Both the position numbers and the translations under genes were made by a program. The notes under the pieces are model-generated. The model made no database searches and had not been told where the DNA came from. It saw only the letters and a program-made list of their open reading frames with translations. A stretch of 64,000 bases of DNA from UBA11400 sp964550435 (lineage in GTDB: Bacteria; Bacteroidota; Rhodothermia; Balneolales; HLUCCA01), in the NCBI GenBank assembly GCA_964550435.1, contig CAZJZI010000007.1, positions 1 to 64,000 of the forward strand, in the 5' to 3' direction. Of this stretch, positions 8,546 to 17,870 are shown in pieces; position 1 is the stretch's first letter; each line of letters begins with the position of its first letter.

Positions 8546-11113
8546 ATGTCTAATTTGAGGATGAATTCGAGCAAGCCCAATATTACCTTTGATCTGCTTC
8601 AAAAAGCGATTGAGCAGTCGCCTACATCCATTGTAGTAACTGATAAAGACGGGAAAATTCAATATGTAAATGCACATTTTTCCAAACTTTCAGGATACTC
8701 ATTCGAGGAGGCCATTGGGCAGAATCCAAGAATTTTAAAGTCCGACTTTCATAACGACGACTATTACAGGGAAATGTGGGAGACTCTGAGTAAAGGAAAA
8801 TCCTGGTCTGGACTTTTCAAAAATCAGAATAAGGCCGGGGAATTCTATTGGGAACGTGCCCATATCAATCCGGTGAAGAATGATAGTGGCGAAATCACTC
8901 ACTACATTGCTGTAAAAAGAGATGTATCCTCTGAGATAGAAAACAAAATCAAGTTCGATCGGCGTGAACGGTTGCTGAACGACATTCAGGTTTTGAGCAA
9001 GACTGGTGGTTGGGAATTTGATGTTCCTAGTGGTCAAATGTACTGGACCGACGAGCTTTTTGAACTTCACGGAGTACCAATTGATTACAAAGGCGATTTA
9101 CTTGAGTTGGTTAAATCGTGTATTCACCCGGATGACAAAGGCCTAATCATTGAATCATTTAGAAAATGTGTATCTGATGGGGTTGATTACGACCATACTG
9201 TCAGATTTATCGATCAACAAGGCACTCAAAAGTGGGTTAGGGCAAAGAGTCGGGCTCTTATCGATTCAAATAGCAAAGTTTATAAAGTTATCGGTTCGGT
9301 TCGTGACGTTACGGATGAAGTTGAGGCATTTAAAGCCGTTCAGAATTCTGAAGCCCGATTTAAGGCCGTAGTTGGAGCATTTGATGATATTGTATTTACA
9401 CTAGATCGAAAAGGTAGGCACACTGAATTATTCGGGCACTGGGCTGAAAATGTTGCTTATCGAGACTTGCTTATCGGGAAAACGTCCGAGGAAGTCATGG
9501 GGAGGGAGGCTGGTAAAGTCCACATGGATGCATTTAAAAATGCACTCCAGGGTCTTACTGTTACCTATGAGTGGTCAACAAGATCAGAGAGCGGAGGAAC
9601 GGAGTATTTTCAAACCAAACTAACCCCACTGATAATCGATGACCACATCACTGGAATTTTAGGTGTAGGGCGAAATATCTCCAATGAGGTCAGGAACCAA
9701 CAAAAACTTAAGGAAATATCTGACAGGCTGAGTTATGCTCTACAGGGAACTCAAGCCGGATCCTGGGATTGGTTCGTTCAAACGGGTAAAACTGTTTTTA
9801 ATGATCGTTGGGCGGAGATGCTGGGATACACGTTGGCAGAATTGGAGCCGACGACTATTGAACTATGGCAAAAATTGACCCATCCACAAGACATCATTCG
9901 TGCTGAAGAACAACTAAATCGTCATTTCGAAGGCAAATCTGATTTTTACGATGTACGTTTTAGAATGAGGCACAAAAATGGACACTGGGTATGGGTTTGG
10001 GATCGAGGACAGGTTGTTGAATGGGATTCAGACGGTAAACCGGTTCGAATGGTTGGAACCCATGTCGATGTGACTGATTGGATGAAAGCCGAAGAAAAAC
10101 TCAAACGGTCTGAAAAAAGATATAGAGATTTGTTCAATGAGTCTTCAGATGCCAGTTTGTTGTTTAAAAATGGCCGAATTTTTGATTGTAATCACGCAGC
10201 AGTTGAACTACTTGGTTATAGTAGTATTGAAGAACTGACCAGTTTGCACCCACTCGAAATGGCTCCCGAGTTCCAGCCAAATGGGACAAGAACTTCTGAT
10301 TTGTATAATAAAAACGTAGAAAATGCTCTATCGAACCAAAGTTATCGGTTTGAGTTATACCATAAACGAAAAGATGGTAGTCTAATACCCCTTGAGGTGA
10401 CCACAACTTTGTTGCAAGACGTGGATGGCGAGGATTTGGTTTATATAATCTGGAGGAACATATCAGCAAGATTGAAGGCTGAGTCTGAGCTTAAAGAGTC
10501 CTTAAAGGAGAAAGAAACATTATTAGCAGAAATTCATCACAGGGTGAAAAATAATCTGGCAGTGATTTCAGCTCTTATGCAGTTGCAGTTATACAGCCAG
10601 AATGACCCCCATGCTGAGGAAATCCTCAGTAGAAGTATCAATCGAATCAAATCGATTGCTTTGATTCATGAGCAATTATACAAATCTGAGCGTTTTTCGG
10701 GAATTTCACTCAAAGAGAATATTGAGCGGCAAACTGAGACAGTACTGGATATGTATTCTGATAAACTTGCAACTCAAGTGAATCTACAATTAGATCTACA
10801 AGATGTAATCATTGATATCAATAAAGCGATGCCAATGGGGCTTCTTCTTAATGAAATTCTGAACAATACATTTAAACATGCATTCAAGAACAGAGATGTA
10901 GGGAACATTAGTATTGTACTGGAAGATTCTGACGATGAAATTCATGTCATCATTAGAGACGATGGTGTAGGATTTGACCCGATTGAGTTTGAAGAGGGTA
11001 CTTCATCACTTGGCAACTCGCTTATTAAATCCTTTCTCGAACAATTAGGCGCAAGGTATACCTTATCATCTACTTCCGGAACTACCTACGACATTCGTTT
11101 TAAAAAGGATTAA
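8546..11113 (+). CDS. Multi-PAS sensor histidine kinase (HisKA_2 type)
   Basis: A soluble sensor kinase of about 855 residues with five successive PAS/PAC units. PAS1 contains SPTSIVVTDKDGKIQYVN; PAS2 and PAS4 are PAS_3-like, with GGWEFDV and GSWDWFV; PAS5 contains RIFDCNHAAVELLGY. The HisKA_2 H-box HHRVKNNLAV is at about residue 663, followed by an ATPase domain with NEILNNTFKHAF and DDGVGFDP. There are no membrane helices, so it probably senses a cytoplasmic signal such as redox or oxygen. No response regulator adjoins. The start is uncertain: ATG at 8495 adds a hydrophobic leader, while 8546 and 8561 are equally plausible. I chose 8546. Its H-box matches that of the sensor kinase at 55-2949. 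Confidence 0.85.
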   Translation: MSNLRMNSSKPNITFDLLQKAIEQSPTSIVVTDKDGKIQYVNAHFSKLSGYSFEEAIGQNPRILKSDFHNDDYYREMWETLSKGKSWSGLFKNQNKAGEFYWERAHINPVKNDSGEITHYIAVKRDVSSEIENKIKFDRRERLLNDIQVLSKTGGWEFDVPSGQMYWTDELFELHGVPIDYKGDLLELVKSCIHPDDKGLIIESFRKCVSDGVDYDHTVRFIDQQGTQKWVRAKSRALIDSNSKVYKVIGSVRDVTDEVEAFKAVQNSEARFKAVVGAFDDIVFTLDRKGRHTELFGHWAENVAYRDLLIGKTSEEVMGREAGKVHMDAFKNALQGLTVTYEWSTRSESGGTEYFQTKLTPLIIDDHITGILGVGRNISNEVRNQQKLKEISDRLSYALQGTQAGSWDWFVQTGKTVFNDRWAEMLGYTLAELEPTTIELWQKLTHPQDIIRAEEQLNRHFEGKSDFYDVRFRMRHKNGHWVWVWDRGQVVEWDSDGKPVRMVGTHVDVTDWMKAEEKLKRSEKRYRDLFNESSDASLLFKNGRIFDCNHAAVELLGYSSIEELTSLHPLEMAPEFQPNGTRTSDLYNKNVENALSNQSYRFELYHKRKDGSLIPLEVTTTLLQDVDGEDLVYIIWRNISARLKAESELKESLKEKETLLAEIHHRVKNNLAVISALMQLQLYSQNDPHAEEILSRSINRIKSIALIHEQLYKSERFSGISLKENIERQTETVLDMYSDKLATQVNLQLDLQDVIIDINKAMPMGLLLNEILNNTFKHAFKNRDVGNISIVLEDSDDEIHVIIRDDGVGFDPIEFEEGTSSLGNSLIKSFLEQLGARYTLSSTSGTTYDIRFKKD

Positions 11114-11236
11114 CATAATCAGAGTATCCAATTCTCCGTTATTTCGGGAAAGTGCGTCCTAGTTTGCTTATATTTCTGCTGTCATCGACACAAAAGTTGT
11201 CCTCAGGAGTAATTTTAAGTTTATATCATCTACATT

Positions 11237-12706
11237 ATGCCGAATACGATTACCGTTTTTTTACCATGGATGGGAAGCGATTTCACTCAACAGACTGCAG
11301 CTGAATTTGCCAAATCCAATCTGGTCAAACATATTTATTTGTTGGCTACAAGTCCTTCCGGTGTACATGCACCAAAAACCAGCGACCTTTCAGTTGATGC
11401 TCCGTTAAGCTCGAAAACGTTTAATGCCATTGCGAAGGCGACCAACACTGACTTTGCACTTATTCTTACCAAAGACACGCTTATCTCAACCGGACAGTTT
11501 TGCCTGGAGCGGTTTGTTCAGGTAGCACGCGATACCAATGCCGGAATTGTGTACTCTGACTTCATTGAGATCAAGGGGGATACCCGTTCAAATCATCCCG
11601 TGAATGACTATCAATTTGGTAGCGTTCGTGATGACTTCGATTTCGGTCCCCTGATGCTGTTCCGTGCCGATGTGCTTAAAGATGTATCATCTTCAGTTGA
11701 ATCAGAGTACGCTCACGCCGGATTGTACGATATCCGTCTCAGAGTATCCGAAAAGGCTGATTTAGTTCGGATAACTGAGTTTCTTTACAGTACGGTACAA
11801 ACCGATACCCGTAAAACAGGCGAAAAGGTATTCGATTATGTAGATCCGCGTAATCGACAGGTTCAGATCGAAATGGAACTCGCATTCACCGAATATCTCA
11901 AACGCATTGGAGCGTGGCTGAAACCAGAGTTTAAATTGGTTGAAGAGACCAATGATTCGTTTCCTGTTGAGGCAGCAGTTGTCATTCCGGTTCGTAACCG
12001 TATTCGTACTATTAAAGATGCTGTTAACTCTGTCCTGACCCAAAAAACTGACTTTGATTTCAATCTGATTGTAGTCGACAATTTCTCAACCGATGGAACC
12101 TATGAGGCACTTCAGGAAATCGCAGCGACTGACACCAGGCTAAAAGTCCTTGTCCCGGAACGTAAAGATCTGGGGATCGGAGGGTGCTGGAATGTTGCTG
12201 TTTTCAGCGAATATTGTGGCAAATATGCTATTCAACTCGATAGCGATGATGTCTACAAAGATGAAACCACGCTCCAGCGTGTTGTGGATATCTTCCGCGA
12301 AGAAAAATGTGCAATGGTCGTTGGATCTTATGAAATGACCGACGTAAATCTGCAACCGATTCCTCCGGGAATCATCGACCACAAAGAGTGGACTCCCGAG
12401 AATGGTCGGAATAATGCGATCCGAATCAATGGACTCGGCGCCCCACGTGCATTCTATACTCCGATTCTCCGAGAAATCACCGTTCCCAATGTAAGCTATG
12501 GTGAGGATTATGCTCTTGGTCTCGCAATTTCAAGACGATACCAAATTGGACGGATTTACGATCCGATCTATTGTGTTCGACGTTGGGAAGACAACACGGA
12601 CGCATCTTTGGACATCGTTAAAATGAATGCTCACAATGCTTATAAAGACAAATTGCGTACTTTTGAGCTTCACGCACGTCAACAATTTGTTGCTGCTCAA
12701 AAATAG
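11237..12706 (+). CDS. Two-part glycosyltransferase family 2 protein
   Basis: A protein of 489 residues. The second half (about 248-470) is a clear GT-A/GT2 domain: VVIPVRNRIRTIKDAV, VVDNFSTDGT and the DxD-like LDSDDVY near residue 336, with GEDYALGL as the acceptor-side acidic motif. The first half resembles a degenerate GT-A fold (FALILTKDT, GIVYSDF) without an obvious DxD, so it may be regulatory or recognise an acceptor. The DUF4922 gene starts 5 bp downstream, a pairing I recall as common in Bacteroidota. The enzyme presumably makes a polysaccharide or glycolipid in the cytoplasm; the sugar is unknown. Confidence 0.8.
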   Translation: MPNTITVFLPWMGSDFTQQTAAEFAKSNLVKHIYLLATSPSGVHAPKTSDLSVDAPLSSKTFNAIAKATNTDFALILTKDTLISTGQFCLERFVQVARDTNAGIVYSDFIEIKGDTRSNHPVNDYQFGSVRDDFDFGPLMLFRADVLKDVSSSVESEYAHAGLYDIRLRVSEKADLVRITEFLYSTVQTDTRKTGEKVFDYVDPRNRQVQIEMELAFTEYLKRIGAWLKPEFKLVEETNDSFPVEAAVVIPVRNRIRTIKDAVNSVLTQKTDFDFNLIVVDNFSTDGTYEALQEIAATDTRLKVLVPERKDLGIGGCWNVAVFSEYCGKYAIQLDSDDVYKDETTLQRVVDIFREEKCAMVVGSYEMTDVNLQPIPPGIIDHKEWTPENGRNNAIRINGLGAPRAFYTPILREITVPNVSYGEDYALGLAISRRYQIGRIYDPIYCVRRWEDNTDASLDIVKMNAHNAYKDKLRTFELHARQQFVAAQK

Positions 12707-12711
12707 TCATC

Positions 12712-13776
12712 ATGTTTCTGAGTAACGAAGAACTACTGGCCAATGGACTCCCGGTAGGGGGGGCTGACCTGGCCGACCAATCCAAAGCTTTGCTTACACA
12801 CCAGCTCGCATCCTGGCCGATGCTTCAAAAGGGAGCTTCGACCTTAGGTGATGTCATCGTAAGATCCATCCAAATGGATGGCTACGAGATGAAGCTGCAG
12901 TTTAATCCGGGTCGTATTGTGTCGAGCTCGGCAAAAGTGGATGCCAAATCGATCGCCGAACGTAAATGTTTTTTGTGTCTTGAGAATCTCCCGGCAGAAC
13001 AAAAGGGAGTAATTGCAGGATCAGGAACATTTTCAAAGGATAGCTTCGATACAGCGAATCCGGACAATTATGTCATTTTGGTAAATCCGTTCCCAATTTT
13101 TTCGGAGCACTTCACGATTCCCCATAAAAATCATGTGCCTCAACGTATCCGGGACTCGTTTCCGGCGATGCTGGCACTTTCAAAATCTATGGGAAGCCGA
13201 TATTCACTGTTTTATAATGGTCCGCGTTGTGGAGCCTCGGCTCCAGATCACCTCCATTTTCAGGCTGGAGATTTCGGATTCATGACCATTGAAACTACCT
13301 GGCCAGAGCTGGTCAACCTTCATGGAAACTGGGTTGTGGATTCAGAATCAATTCGAATTGCTGGTGTGGATGACGGACTCCGTAAATTTGTTGTGCTCCA
13401 ATCCGATTCAGACACAGCTATTACCGAGCGGTTTGAAACTCTATATTCAAGCTTTGAGGCATTGAATGATGAGTTGCATCCAGGTCAAACCATGGAAGAG
13501 CCAATGTTCAACATTATCTCGTCATTCAGGGATGGGAAATGGACTGTTATCGTTTTTTTACGTCGAAAACATCGCCCCTATCAGTTTTTTGAAGAAAGCG
13601 AAGATAAAAAAATTCTGTTTTCACCTGCATCAGTTGACTTTGGTGGTGTGTGTATTACTCCGGTCGAAATTGATTTTAAACGAATCGACCGAGCATTACT
13701 CACAAATATGTTCAACCAGTTAAGCGTTGGACCAGAGCATTTACGACTTGTATTGAACGCGCTTCACAAAATTTAA
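12712..13776 (+). CDS. DUF4922 protein, HIT-like nucleotide-sugar phosphorylase candidate
   Basis: A protein of 354 residues that I recognise as DUF4922 and related to GDP-L-galactose phosphorylases (plant VTC2). It has a CFLC cysteine pair at about residues 84-87, NPFPIFSEHFTIPHKNH, and the HIT-superfamily triad APDHLHFQAG near residue 180, where the H-x-H-x-Q histidine would form the nucleotidyl intermediate. The expected chemistry is phosphorolysis or nucleotidyl transfer on a nucleotide sugar, but no member of this bacterial group that I can name has a settled substrate. It sits 5 bp after the GT2 gene and 30 bp before a GH3 gene, so it may control or recycle the nucleotide sugar used by the GT2. 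Confidence 0.78.
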   Translation: MFLSNEELLANGLPVGGADLADQSKALLTHQLASWPMLQKGASTLGDVIVRSIQMDGYEMKLQFNPGRIVSSSAKVDAKSIAERKCFLCLENLPAEQKGVIAGSGTFSKDSFDTANPDNYVILVNPFPIFSEHFTIPHKNHVPQRIRDSFPAMLALSKSMGSRYSLFYNGPRCGASAPDHLHFQAGDFGFMTIETTWPELVNLHGNWVVDSESIRIAGVDDGLRKFVVLQSDSDTAITERFETLYSSFEALNDELHPGQTMEEPMFNIISSFRDGKWTVIVFLRRKHRPYQFFEESEDKKILFSPASVDFGGVCITPVEIDFKRIDRALLTNMFNQLSVGPEHLRLVLNALHKI

Positions 13777-13806
13777 ACTTCACCAACCGTCTTTTTTAAA
13801 AGTACC

Positions 13807-14877
13807 ATGTTCCAGCAGCCAGAAGTCCCTAAGCTATCGGATCTAACCATAGATCAAAAAATCGCACAAATGCTGTTGATTGGCTTCAGGGGATGTGAAG
13901 TTGAACGCGATCACCCGATTGTCAAAGATCTACGTGACCGTAACATCGGAGGAATCATACTGTTCGATTACGATGTGGTACTTAAGGCGTACGACCGGAA
14001 TGTCAAATCACCGGAACAGCTCATGAAACTGAATCAGCAGCTGTATAGCCACATGCCAGCTGCTACATTTCTGTCAATCGATCAGGAGGGTGGAACGGTT
14101 AACCGCCTGAAGCCCGAATATGGATTCGAACCCACGATTTCACACGTGGAGTTAGGTCAAATTGACGATGTTAATCGCACTTTTCAAGAAGGACGATACA
14201 TTGCATCCATTCTAAAACGATACGGAATCAATCTGAATTTTGCGCCCTGTCTGGATTTGGCCATCAACAAAGAGAATAAGGCAATTTATGGTCGGCAGCG
14301 CACATTTTCGGATGATCCTGAACGTGTTGCAGTGCATGGTGAAGCGTACATACGTGGTCACAGGGAAGAAGGTGTACTGACATGCCCGAAACACTTCCCT
14401 GGTCATGGAAGCTCGTTGGCAGATACCCATCTGGGCATGGCTGACGTAACTGATACCTGGCAGGATTTCGAAATGATTCCCTACACGCATCTCCTGGACA
14501 AAGGCCTCATCGACATGATCATGACCACTCATATTTTCAACCGAAATCTGGATCCCGATTATCCCGCAACGATGTCAACCAGAATCATGCAAGGAATGCT
14601 TCGAGACCAGCTTGGGTACGATGGGGTCATCATTTCTGACGACATGCAAATGCATGCAATTACCCATCATTTCGGACTTGAAGACGCGGTCCGACAAACA
14701 CTATTGGCCGGAGTTGACATCCTGGCTTTTGGCAATAACCTTGCTTTTGAACCCGATGTAGCACAACTAAGCATCCGGATTATAAAAGATCTGCTCAACG
14801 AAGGTGTTTTTGACGTGTCCCGAATCGATACCTCAGTAGAACGTATACTTGAGCGTAAAAGAACGGGCATTTTTTAA
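13807..14877 (+). CDS. Glycoside hydrolase family 3, NagZ-like beta-N-acetylglucosaminidase
   Basis: A single-domain GH3 of 356 residues with no signal peptide, so cytoplasmic. NagZ features are clear: SIDQEGGTVNRL, the KHFPGHGSSLADTH loop (about residue 195) that carries the acid/base His-Asp pair, and the nucleophile region ISDDMQMHAI (about 277). NagZ releases GlcNAc from GlcNAc-anhydroMurNAc peptides during cell-wall recycling. The neighbours are not recycling genes; they are a GT2, a DUF4922 protein and a cysteine-desulfurase-like protein, so the enzyme may trim another HexNAc glycan made by this group. Its length is normal for NagZ. Confidence 0.85.
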   Translation: MFQQPEVPKLSDLTIDQKIAQMLLIGFRGCEVERDHPIVKDLRDRNIGGIILFDYDVVLKAYDRNVKSPEQLMKLNQQLYSHMPAATFLSIDQEGGTVNRLKPEYGFEPTISHVELGQIDDVNRTFQEGRYIASILKRYGINLNFAPCLDLAINKENKAIYGRQRTFSDDPERVAVHGEAYIRGHREEGVLTCPKHFPGHGSSLADTHLGMADVTDTWQDFEMIPYTHLLDKGLIDMIMTTHIFNRNLDPDYPATMSTRIMQGMLRDQLGYDGVIISDDMQMHAITHHFGLEDAVRQTLLAGVDILAFGNNLAFEPDVAQLSIRIIKDLLNEGVFDVSRIDTSVERILERKRTGIF

Positions 14878-14959
14878 TGGAATTTTGTACCATTCAACTA
14901 AATCTTGCTGTTTTTTTTTAAACGAAATTGTACAAGATTAATTGATTGAGGATTATGTT

Positions 14960-16357
14960 ATGAGCCTGACCCAGCCCAAATCTTTCTTAACAAACAGGAA
15001 CTGGAATTTACCGGATGAGGACTTTTTCCGGGATCTCAGACGTAAGGAGTTTTCACGAATTGATGATCATGGACACACCTATCTGGATTATACTGGCGGT
15101 AACTTATATGGCTCATCTCTACTTTCAAGCCATTTTCGTTTGCTGAATGAAGAAGTACTTGGGAATCCACATTCTACGAACCCTACTTCGCAGATAGCGA
15201 CGCATTTAGTTGAGGACAGTCGGGCCAAAGTGATTGAGTTCTTCAATGCTGAAGATTACATCTGCGTTTTCACCCAGAATGCAACAGGTGCGCTAAAAAT
15301 CGTCGGTGAAAGTTATCCCTTCAATGAGGGAAGTAGCTATGTTTTATTGGCTGATAATCATAACTCAGTCAACGGAATCCGGGAATATTGCAACCGAAAG
15401 GGTGGCAAGACGACGTATGTTCCGGTTCAGTACGAAGATCTTCAAATAAATGAACGTGCATTGCAGGATGCACTAAAAAAGCATGCGGAAAGTGAAGTCA
15501 AACTGTTTGCTTTTCCAGCTCAGTCTAATGTGTCGGGAACCAAACACGACTTGGGTTGGATTGCACGTGCCCAGGAAATGGGATATGATGTATTACTCGA
15601 TGCAGCTGCTTACGTACCAACAACCCGTCTGGACTTGAAGAAGGTCCAACCGGAGTTTGTTAGTGTGTCATTTTATAAAATTTTTGGTTATCCGACCGGA
15701 CTTGGCTGTCTGTTGATCAAAAAAACGGCATTTCACAAGCTCAGAAAACCTTGGTTTGCAGGTGGAACGGTCACGTTGGTTTCAGTTGCAAGTCAGCATA
15801 GATTTCTGGCTAAAACTTACGAGCGATTTGAAGACGGTACCATCAACTATCTGGATATCCCGGCCATAAAAACCGGACTCGATTTCATTGAAGGCATTGG
15901 AATAGATCGTATCACGAATCGGGTTGGAAGAGTCATTAAGGCACTTGCTGATGAACTGCTCAAGTTGAAACACGATAACGGGCAGCCTATTGCCAAGATT
16001 TTTGGTCCGACCGATTATAAAAATCGAGGTGGGAACATAATCATGAACTTCTTTGATGTAAACGGAGATGTATTTCCGTTTGAGTCCATCGAAGAATTAG
16101 CTAATGAACGCATGATATCGATCAGATCCGGATGTTTCTGTAATCCGGGTCTTGATGAAATTAACAACTGCCTCACCAACGACGAAATCGCCCAGTATTT
16201 CATGAGTCGCGATGAAGGCGATTATCGTGATATGATTGCCTTTCTTGGGAAAATGCGAGGCGCGACGAGGGTATCTGTTGGATTGCCAACGACCTCGAAA
16301 GATCTTGATACGTTTGTGGAGTTTGTGAGTTCTCTGAAGAACCAAAAGCGTTTTTAG
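14960..16357 (+). CDS. Class V aminotransferase, cysteine desulfurase/Moco-sulfurase-like
   Basis: A PLP enzyme of 465 residues. The PLP-binding lysine lies in SFYKIFGYPTGLG (about residue 242), and a candidate catalytic cysteine in SIRSGCFCNPG (about 388). The latter resembles the N-terminal domain of molybdenum-cofactor sulfurases and isopenicillin-epimerase-like desulfurases more than IscS. The MOSC domain of true Moco sulfurases is absent. A sulfur transfer from cysteine to an unknown acceptor is likely. ATG at 14960 is chosen because GAGG lies 9 nt upstream; the TTG at 14942 is a weaker start. A 7-bp tandem-repeat spacer begins at its stop codon. Confidence 0.82.
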   Translation: MSLTQPKSFLTNRNWNLPDEDFFRDLRRKEFSRIDDHGHTYLDYTGGNLYGSSLLSSHFRLLNEEVLGNPHSTNPTSQIATHLVEDSRAKVIEFFNAEDYICVFTQNATGALKIVGESYPFNEGSSYVLLADNHNSVNGIREYCNRKGGKTTYVPVQYEDLQINERALQDALKKHAESEVKLFAFPAQSNVSGTKHDLGWIARAQEMGYDVLLDAAAYVPTTRLDLKKVQPEFVSVSFYKIFGYPTGLGCLLIKKTAFHKLRKPWFAGGTVTLVSVASQHRFLAKTYERFEDGTINYLDIPAIKTGLDFIEGIGIDRITNRVGRVIKALADELLKLKHDNGQPIAKIFGPTDYKNRGGNIIMNFFDVNGDVFPFESIEELANERMISIRSGCFCNPGLDEINNCLTNDEIAQYFMSRDEGDYRDMIAFLGKMRGATRVSVGLPTTSKDLDTFVEFVSSLKNQKRF

Positions 16358-16475
16358 TAAACAGTAAACGGTATACTGCCCATCCGCCCACTGAACACTG
16401 CACCTGAGTTACCGCTCACCGTTATCTGCTTTATCCCTTTTCTTTTATCTCTTCTCTCTTTTCTCTTATCTTAAG
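16357..16475. repeat. Spacer built of degenerate 7-bp tandem units
   Basis: Starting in the stop codon of the preceding gene, the spacer reads as heptamers: GTAAACA GTAAACG GTATACT, then GCCCATCC. A pyrimidine tract follows that can also be read in sevens (TTATCCC TTTTCTT TTATCTC TTCTCTC TTTTCTC TTATCTT). Nearly all of the 119 bp before the ArsR gene can be placed in this 7-bp register. Confidence 0.75.
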
Positions 16476-16477
16476 GA

Positions 16478-16792
16478 ATGGGCACTACAAAATCACATAT
16501 TTACACAGATCATCAGAACGATAAAGCTGCGACGTTTAAGGCACTTGGACATCCAGCTCGTGTTGCAATTCTGGAACATTTACTTCAATATGGTCCATGT
16601 ATCGGTACGGATTTGGTGAAAATCCTGAATCTTGCTCAACCAACAGTTTCGCGTCATCTCAATGAGATGGTCAACAGTGGAATCATCGATGCCACTTCAA
16701 CAGGAAATGCAGTCAACTATTCCTTGAGTGAGCAAAATATTACTGAGTTATTAGGTTATCTGGTTCAAATCGTCAAAATGGGTAAGAGGTAA
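16478..16792 (+). CDS. ArsR-family winged-helix regulator
   Basis: A small DNA-binding repressor of 104 residues with the ArsR fold: FKALGHPARVAILEHL (residues 23-38) and the recognition helix QPTVSRHLNEM. It shows no cysteine pair typical of metal-sensing ArsR proteins (the single Cys lies in GPCIGTDL), so metal sensing is unlikely. It starts 2 bp after the heptamer spacer and ends 4 bp before the AlkB-like gene. It is therefore probably first in a five-gene operon (16478-21767) that it may autoregulate. The effector is unknown. Confidence 0.88.
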   Translation: MGTTKSHIYTDHQNDKAATFKALGHPARVAILEHLLQYGPCIGTDLVKILNLAQPTVSRHLNEMVNSGIIDATSTGNAVNYSLSEQNITELLGYLVQIVKMGKR

Positions 16793-16796
16793 AACT

Positions 16797-17852
16797 ATGT
16801 CGCCCTGGAGATACTTAGTCGCATATACTATTCCACTTTTGGTGTGCCTGACCATTGCAATGGGGTCGTGGTTTACCTGGATGCCAGTTGTTTATGTATT
16901 TTTTGTGATTCCTTTGGCAGATTACTTCGTTGGACGTGATGCAAGTAATCTTTCAGCTGAGGCAGAGGCCAGGGCTAAAGCAAGTACAGTGTATACATTT
17001 ATCCTCTGGATGTTCATTCCTGTCCAGTTCGGACTCATATTCTGGCTTGGATATCAGTATTCATCTGGATTACTTTCAGGAGCATCACTTGCAGGAGCAA
17101 TGTTCTCTGTCGCATTAAGCAATGGCGGAATAGGCATTACCATAGCCCATGAATTAGTCCACAGAAGCAGCAAAAGTGAACAGTGGCTCGGACGTATTCT
17201 GCTTTTGAGCGTTTTATATATGCATTTTGCCATAGAACATGTCCGTGGCCATCATGCAACGGTAGCTACTGAAGAGGATCCAGCTTCGGCACGCAAAGGT
17301 CAGTCTTTCTATGCTTTTTTATTTCCAAGCATCTTTGGCCAATACATTTCAGCATGGCACCTCGAGGCCGAAAGGCTGAAAAAAATCAAGAAGCCTATCG
17401 TTTCACTTTCCAATGAAATGATCCAGTTCACACTATGTGAAATAATGATGTTGGCACTGATGTATGTCTGGTTCGGAGCTGCGTTTGCAGGCATATTTGC
17501 TATTGTATCATTTCTTTCGTTCAGTCTGCTGGAAGCCGTTAATTACCTGGAACACTATGGACTGGAGCGCCAAAAACAGTCCAATGGGCGCTATGAAAAG
17601 GTCACACACCACCATTCCTGGAACAGTGATCACATCCTGAGTCGTATGTTTTTGTTCGAATTGACTCGACACTCAGATCATCATGCAGTTGCCTCCCGAA
17701 AGTATCAGATTCTGAGAACCTTTGAGGATTCTCCTCAATTACCGACCGGATACCCGGGCATGATTCTACTTGCACTGATTCCTCCGGTATGGTTTCGTGT
17801 GATGGATCCCCTGGTCGAAAAAACGCATTCCGTTGCATCAGATATGCACTGA
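16797..17852 (+). CDS. AlkB-type integral membrane di-iron monooxygenase
   Basis: A membrane protein of 351 residues with the full AlkB histidine set: HELVHR, EHVRGHHATVATEEDPASA, NYLEHYGLER and RHSDHH, among several hydrophobic helices. AlkB enzymes hydroxylate medium-chain alkanes or alkyl chains with O2 and electrons from rubredoxin. No rubredoxin or rubredoxin reductase is nearby. Instead the gene is co-directional, with tiny gaps, with an ArsR regulator, a GT25, an ABC exporter and a Wzi-like outer-membrane protein. Hydroxylation of a lipid or exported product is as plausible as alkane use. The histidine motifs make the family call firm; the substrate is unknown. Confidence 0.88.
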   Translation: MSPWRYLVAYTIPLLVCLTIAMGSWFTWMPVVYVFFVIPLADYFVGRDASNLSAEAEARAKASTVYTFILWMFIPVQFGLIFWLGYQYSSGLLSGASLAGAMFSVALSNGGIGITIAHELVHRSSKSEQWLGRILLLSVLYMHFAIEHVRGHHATVATEEDPASARKGQSFYAFLFPSIFGQYISAWHLEAERLKKIKKPIVSLSNEMIQFTLCEIMMLALMYVWFGAAFAGIFAIVSFLSFSLLEAVNYLEHYGLERQKQSNGRYEKVTHHHSWNSDHILSRMFLFELTRHSDHHAVASRKYQILRTFEDSPQLPTGYPGMILLALIPPVWFRVMDPLVEKTHSVASDMH

Positions 17853-17870
17853 GTTCGTTATCTTTCCCGC

